Shown piece after piece: positions 58,292-64,000 of a stretch of 64,000 bases of DNA. The stretch is taken from contig CAJQUN010000009.1 of assembly GCA_907163345.1 (NCBI GenBank), positions 806,001 through 870,000 of the forward strand, in the 5' to 3' direction. How positions within the stretch are numbered: the first letter of the stretch is position 1; each line of letters begins with the position of its first letter. A program made the translations under genes and the position numbers. The notes under the pieces were generated by a model. It did not search any database and was not told the DNA's origin. It saw only the letters and a list, made by a program, of their open reading frames with translations. Origin of the DNA: Haberlea rhodopensis (lineage: Eukaryota; Streptophyta; Magnoliopsida; Lamiales; Gesneriaceae).

Positions 58292-61200
58292 ATGGCTTCT
58301 ATTTCTGGCTATAATATGGAACTCTTTAATGGAAAATCAAATTTTTCTATTTGGCAACAGAAAATGAAAGGAATTTTAATTCGACAGAAAGTGTTTAAGG
58401 CTATAGGTGGAAATTATGCTGATGATGTAACCACTGTTAAGAAAGATGAAGATGATGAATTTGCTTACTCTTCCATAATCTTGAACTTATCTGACTCTGT
58501 GCTTAGAAAATGGGGAAACTTAATTCTGCTAAACTTCTTTGGGAAAAATTAGAAGAGCTTTATACGGAAACCTCTTTGCCTAGTAAATTGTTTTTACTTG
58601 AAAAAAAATTTCAGATTCAAGCTTGACTAGAACAAAGATGTTGATGAGAACCTTGATGTGTTAAATAAATTGATTCAAGATATAAGTTAGCTGGAGATAG
58701 GAATATTGATGATTATACTCCTATTGTGCTTTTAAATGCTATTCATGAGACCTATAGTGATGTCAAATCTGCTATTAAGTATGGTAGATACTCTATTACA
58801 CTAGACACTGTGATTAATGGTCTTAAGAGTGAAGAACTAGATTTAAAAATGAACAAAGGTAGTACGCAAAATTCAGGTGAAGTTATGCATGTTAGAGGTA
58901 GGTCTCAACATAGGTATAACAACAATCATAAATCTGATAATAACCATGGTAAGACAAAGGGAAAAACAAGACTAGGTCTAAGTCTAAGCCTAAGAATAGA
59001 AAGTGCTTTAACTGTAATGATCCTAATCACTTTATTAAAGACTGTCCTAAATAAAAACCAGAAACATCATGATAACAACCAATCTTATGAACAAGTGAAT
59101 CATGCTTCTTCACCGGGTGAAAACTCGGGTGATATCTTTATGATGACTGATTTGTGTGATTCTGTGAATTCTGTGCATTCATCTACTGTGTGTGAAAATG
59201 AATGGCTAAATGATTCTGGTTGCTCTTATCACATGTCACCACTTAGAAATTTGTTTTCTAATTATAAAGAAGTTGAAAATGGTTCTGTTTCTATGGCTAA
59301 TGAGAAACTTTGTAAAGTTGCTGGCATTGGTGATATTTACTTGAAATTTGATTCTGGTTATTCTTTGACTCTAAAAGATGTAAGACATATTCCTGCTTTG
59401 TGCAATAATTTGATGTGTTGTGCTGCTTTAGAATCTGGTGGTCTTGAGGTAAATGGGAAAATGGAATAATGAGAATATTAAAGGGTTCTTTTGTAGTTTT
59501 CAAAGCTGAAAAGAAAAGAAACATTTATGTTTGCAAAACTGAATCTGTATATGATAATGTGAATTCTGTGACTGATGACTTGACTGATCTGTGGCATAGA
59601 AGATTAGGTCATATGAGTGCTAAAGGTCTAGAGATTTTGCATAAAAAATGTTGTTTTGGTAAAGACAAGTTGTCTTGCATGCCTTTCTGTGATTCTTGTG
59701 TTTATGGCAAACAACAAAGAGTTAAATTACCGGTTTCCCCTTCCCCTAATGTGACTAAGAGTTCTGTGATTCTAGAGTACGTGCATGCTGATGTGTGGGG
59801 TCCCTCTAGTGTTCCTACACAATGTGGTAATAGATGCGTCCTATCTGTGATTGATGACTTTTCTAGAAAAGTATGGGTTTTTCTAATGAAAAATAAATCA
59901 GATGCTTTTGAAAAGTTTCAAAATTGGAAGATTTTAATTGAGTACCAAACTGGTAAAAAGATTAAGAAATTTAGGATTGATACTGGCTTGGAGTTCTGTA
60001 ATCCTTTGTTTGACAATTTGTGCAATGAACCTGGGATTCAAAGGCAGAAGACTGTGCCATATACCCCTCAGTAAAATGGTGTTGCTGAGAGGATGAATAG
60101 GACTCTCCTTGAGAAAGTTCGAAGTATGCTTGCATCTTCTGGCCTCTCAAAGAAGTTTTTGGGTGAAGCTGTTGTGACAGCTGCTTACTTGATCAATAGA
60201 TCTCCCTCTGTGCCTTTTTAAATGGTTTGTGTCCTGAATCTGTTTTTCTTGGTAAAGAACTTGATTTTTCTAATCTTAAAGTGTGGTTGCTCTGCTTTTG
60301 TGCATAGGAAAGGTGATAAACTTGAACCTAGGTCTACTAAGTGTGTCTTCCTAGGTTATCCCGTGGGAGTTAAGGGATATAGACTATGGCTAAGAAGTGA
60401 ACCTAAATGCCTTGCTTCCTTCCTTCTTTGTCTGTTGATGAGTCTGAGTCCAGTGCTACTCCTAGCAAGGTGGAGCAATTGTCTGGCGTGCTTCCTGTTA
60501 ATGATAACAATGTGCATTTTGATGAAAATCATGTGAACTTGACTGTTAATGAACCTGAGATTCATGGAATGCCTGAAAATCATGATATTGTTGTTGAACA
60601 TGAACATGTTGTGCATGATGAATTGGTTGCTAATGAACAAGAAGATTTGCATGATTATCAATTGACTAGAGATAGGGCTAGGAGAAACATAAGATAACCT
60701 GTTAAGCTAAGTGACTTTGACCTTGTTTCTTATGTGTTCAACGTGTTTGAATCAATTGATAACTGTGAACCTAAAACCTACAATGAAGCTTTGAAATCAA
60801 AAAAATGATAATGACTGGTTGTGTGCTATGAAAGAAGAGATGCATTCTTTGATTGTGAATCATACGTGGATTCTTGTTCCTAAACCTGTTAATTGCTCTG
60901 TTGTTGATTGCAAATGGTTGTTTAAGGTTAAGAATGAAAATGATTCTATTAGGTTCAAAGCTAGGCTTGTAGCTAAAGGTTTTACTCAAAAAGAAGGTGT
61001 AGACTTCACTGAAATTTTTGCTCATGTTGTTAAGTTCACTACTATGAGAATTATGCTTTCTCTTGTTGCTCAATTTGATTGAGAACTTATACAAATGGAT
61101 GTAAAAACTGCTTTTTTGCATGGTAACCCTGATGAAAAGATTTATACGAAGCAACCTGAAGGTTTTATTGATGCTAAAAACCCTGAAAAAGTGTATTTGC

Positions 61201-62304
61201 TCAAGAAATCTTTGTATGGTCTAAAGCAATCCCATAGGCAATGGAATAAGAAGTTTGATGAGTGTATGCTTTCCTTAAAATTTAAAAGAACTTCTTATGA
61301 TCATTGTTTGTATTTTAAGGATAAAGTATATGTGCCTATATTCCTGTTTATTTATATATATAACATCTTAATTGCTAGTCCCTGTTTGAAATCAATTGGA
61401 CATGTTAAGAAATGTCTAAGTGAAAAATTTGACATGAAATTCTTAGGAGATGCTGGAAGAATATTAGGTATGGATATTGTGAGAGATAGGAAGATGTCGA
61501 CTATCAACTTGAACCAAACTTCTAATGTTGAAAACATTTTGAAGAAATTTTCTATGTTTGATGCTAAGCCAGTTAATGTGTCATTAGCTGCTCACTTTGT
61601 GTTGAGTAAAGATCAATGTCCTAAATCTGATTTTGACTTTGATTCTATGAAGAATGTGCCTTATTAAAATGAAATAGGATTTGTTATGTATTTGATGGTT
61701 AGTACTAGGCCTGATATAACTTATGATGTTAGTTGCTTAAGTAGGTATATGTCTAACCCTGACATGGTGCATTGGAATGCTTAAATGGCTATTGAGATAC
61801 TTGAAACACTCTGTGCATTATGGCTTGAGTTTTTCCAAGTGTTCTGAAGGTGTTAAACTAAAAGGTTATATGGATTCTAACTATGCTAATGCTAGGGATA
61901 ATAGAAAATCTACTACATCTTATGTGCTCACTTTGTGTGGTGCTTGCATTGGTTGGAAATCCGAGTTATAACATATAGTTGCTTTATCTACAACCTAATC
62001 TGAGTGTGTTGCTTTAACTGACGCTTTAACAGAAACTATCTTGTTAACAGGATTTATTTCTGAAATTGGCTTGCTTAAAGGTGATGTAGTTGTGTTTTCT
62101 GATTCACAATCTGGAATACAATTGTGTAAGAATTCAGTCTTTCATGATAGAACTAAGCATATTGATGTTAGGTTTCATTACATTAGAGATGTTGTTGCCA
62201 AATGCTTAGTTTATCTTGAGAAAATACCTTCTGAGTTCAATCCTGCAATGGGTACTAACTGTTTGCCACTTAGTAAGTTTCAATCATGTTTAAAAATTTT
62301 ATAA
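58292..62304 (+). pseudogene. Copia gag-pol pseudogene
   Basis: Order: gag from MASISGYNMELFNGKSNFSI; CCHC knuckle CFNCNDPNHFIKDC (about 59005-59046); protease DSGCSYHMSPLRN; GAG-pre-integrase LWHRRLGHMSAKGLE; integrase DVWGPSS, IDDFSRKVWVF and ERMNRTLLEKV; reverse transcriptase CKWLFKVKNENDS, KARLVAKGFTQKEG and QMDVKTAFLHGN; RNase H KGYMDSNYANARD and DRTKHIDVRFHYIRD. Lesions include frameshifts in gag, a TAA inside TPQ-NGVAER, an altered RID-GLEF motif, a TGA before ELIQMDV, and the reverse transcriptase active site YVDD replaced by YIYN. It cannot encode working enzymes. Confidence 0.93.
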
Positions 62305-62559
62305 TTTGATACTGGTGATTGATACATGTTTAGTCCATTGGTTAATGTTTTATAACATGTTGTGTGCTCGTAACAAAACTGTTACCCTGGTTACTTTCCA
62401 ACTTTAACTTGTTGTGTGCTTGTTATTGTTTTTCCTTGTCTTTACTTTGTGTTTAGACATGAATTTGGTCCACACAATTATTTTGTGTATTGTGGGGACC
62501 ATAAGGCAATGATGATGTCTGCTTGTGTGTTTTCCCTACGTCTGAAGAGAAATCGGTAT

Positions 62560-62577
62560 TAGGCCAAGGTAGAGATT
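62560..62577 (+). other. Polypurine tract of Copia B
   Basis: AGGCCAAGGTAGAGATT lies directly before the 3' LTR and parallels the tract in Copia A. Confidence 0.75.
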
Positions 62578-62765
62578 TGTTTGTGGCCCATATACTCGCG
62601 TCCCTAAATCTGATAAATATACTCGCGTCCTTCATTATTTCACTCACTCAAAATTGTCTGCCTCCCTACTCTTCTCAATCTGTACGTGCGTCTCCTTTCT
62701 TTGAGAATTCCAGCTCTTCCTTTGTGGTTCAATGTGTTGAGAGTGTTGGTTGTCTTGTCCGGTTG
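62578..62765 (+). repeat. 3' LTR of Copia B, truncated by a nested insertion
   Basis: Matches 57200-57436 with small indels up to TTGTCCGGTTG, then stops where the next element's TGTTGAG begins. Confidence 0.88.
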
Positions 62766-63910
62766 TGTTGAGCCTTAAACTGGCATGGTTGTGTTTAATG
62801 CTTTAATTTATCTCCGGTTTATTTTTGAGTTTTGATGATCAACAAAACTTTTGTTTGGTATACTAATGTGTGTACTTAGTGTGCAGATTAAGTGATTAAA
62901 AGTGGATTGAAATGAAGAAAATCATTTGTGCACAATCTGGCGTGGATTGCCCCAGGCGATGGTGACCATCGCCCCAGGCGATTGCAGCCATGGAGACTTC
63001 ACCACGGCCATCAACAGAGGCGACGCCGAGCCATACGCGCAAGGGGATATCGCCCGAGGCGATGGCAATGATCGCCTGAGGCGATGGCCAGAACGCCTGA
63101 GGCGATGGATGGTTCGTTTGAGGCGATGAAGATTTTGGACATGCTGAGGCTACGGCCTTGATTTTTGCTTTGGATCGCCTGAGGCGATTGACCCATCGCC
63201 TGAGGCGATGCGTGTAATCTGCTGACCGTTGGGGCGCGGCGATGGTGATCGCCTGAGGCGATGTCCGAGGCGATGCAGAAATGATTTCAGCCTTATGTGT
63301 AGCAACGGCTAGTAGAAGTCTAGGGGGCCTCCAACACTATAAATTTTGATGCTTTGGAGCATTTTGAAGACAAGAAACAAGCCTACAAACTTCTACAAGC
63401 TTTGCATAATTCAAATTTATTATAGCATTGCAAACTCCATACATTGTTGTTGTATTGGAGCTTGTAATTGTTTTCTCTTGATAGAGTCTTGTTGTCTTCG
63501 TGTGAGTACACCGTGAAGGTGTTTGTTGGTTATTGTAAAGGTCCTCCAACACCAAAGCAAGTTGGTAAATTATAAAGTCATCAACAAGTATAGTTGCTGC
63601 AAGTGTGTGGCTATCAGCCCTTGGCTAACTTGGAGCCCTCAAGGCCAAGATCATTTATTCTAGTGGAACCTCGGTTAGAGGTTATCTAACCGGGAAGATG
63701 AGACGTAGGCGATTCATCGCCGAACTTCTATAACAAATCTCTTGTCTTTTATTGCTTTAATTTTCATTACGCATTTATTTATTTTGTTCTTTTCATTTAT
63801 CGATTGACTTAAGGCTTCCGCAAGCGCAAAACTCTTTTATTTTTCAAACTCATTTTAAAACGCTAAAGTAGCCAAGGAATTTCATTCACCCACCCTCTTC
63901 GATTCCAACA
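62766..63910 (+). mobile_element. 5' LTR of Copia element C (nested), 1145 bp
   Basis: TGTTGAGCC to GATTCCAACA, with TGTTG/CAACA inverted ends, followed by a PBS. Positions 62940-63270 carry about ten GAGGCGAT or ATCGCC motifs, several paired as ATCGCCTGAGGCGAT. Downstream text (GAACCTCGGTTAGAGG, GAGACGTAGGCG, CGAACTTCTATAAC) is a typical Copia LTR 3' part. The rest of the element lies beyond the window. Confidence 0.88.
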
Positions 63911-63912
63911 AG

Positions 63913-63924
63913 TGGTATCAGAGC
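63913..63924 (+). other. Primer binding site of Copia C
   Basis: TGGTATCAGAGC two bases after the LTR end. Confidence 0.92.
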
Positions 63925-63974
63925 CATTTGATTTTTGTTTTTAAATCAAAATTTTTATATAGCTAATCTAACAA

Positions 63975-64000
63975 ATGAGTTTGCTCAAGGTCAATCGACA
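63975..64000 (+). CDS. Possible gag start of Copia C (partial)
   Basis: An ATG 50 bases after the PBS opens MSLLKVNR and runs off the window. The position fits a Copia gag start, but eight codons are too few to identify it. Confidence 0.4.

Larger units (their letters stand above)
57200..62765 (+). mobile_element. Copia LTR retrotransposon B, full internal region, decayed
   Basis: The 5' LTR (57200-57890), PBS, gag-pol region and PPT are all present. The 3' LTR is cut at 62765 by another element. It is the same family as Copia A but more diverged, with many stops and frameshifts. It retains integrase, reverse transcriptase and RNase H, which A has lost. Confidence 0.93.

Noticed and set aside
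57892..63924. TGGTATCAGAGC as part of tRNA-Met genes
   Set aside because: No cloverleaf. Each occurrence is a primer binding site directly after an LTR.

Overview
This is plant nuclear DNA, and the gene models and repeats fit a eudicot. Coding sequence is sparse and split by introns. AT content is high, (TA)n microsatellites are common, and most of the window is transposable-element debris. The species cannot be named from sequence alone.

Four host genes look intact. (1) 3763-5070 (+), intronless: a seven-transmembrane GOST/lung-7TM family protein (CAND6/CAND7-like). (2) 11134-15693 (-), nine exons: a lambda-class glutathione S-transferase whose third intron carries a Copia reverse-transcriptase/RNase H fragment. 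(3) 28960-30218 (+), five exons: a MOS11/THO1/CIP29-type mRNA-export protein. (4) 35072-36351 (-), at least four exons: a coiled-coil protein I cannot name. Two gene relics are also present: a CDKC-like kinase fragment (41101-41346) just upstream of a Helitron 3' end, and a frameshifted CYP81-like P450 fragment (49183-49771).

The rest is mobile DNA. 1-3.6 kb: Helitron end, a tandem duplication split by a 350-bp MITE, and a diverged inverted-repeat pair. 7.7-10.7 kb: hAT MITE, TA-rich tandem duplication, LTR. 17-24.6 kb: long palindromes, Ty3-gypsy gag fragment, MULE N-terminal fragment, LTRs (one solo LTR with a perfect TGATC target duplication), and a hAT-like element. 24.67-28.80 kb: a nearly complete Mutator-like element with matching 10-bp target duplications, arrays of 21-bp palindromes at both ends, a damaged transposase and a divergent plant-mobile-domain (PMD) fragment; it ends about 160 bp before the MOS11 start codon. 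33.1-34.5 kb: a Harbinger/Tourist-like element filled with about 1 kb of AT microsatellite. 38.9-40.1 kb: an 88-bp palindromic tandem array and a hAT end. 42.18-46.82 kb: a young, internally deleted Copia element (-) with intact LTRs and an AATAC duplication. 50-57 kb: solo or partial LTRs and a SINE. 57.2-64 kb: an older member of the same Copia family (+), its 3' LTR cut by a second Copia element that continues past the window end.

A theme runs across unrelated elements: short palindromic motifs arrayed inside LTRs and transposon termini (GATCGATCG-type, ATCGCC/GGCGAT-type, GTCGCCATCT/AGATGGCGAC-type, CGTGCATCAG/CTGATGCACG-type). That convergence is the least explained signal here. Exons, target duplications and motifs were read by eye; no database search was run.
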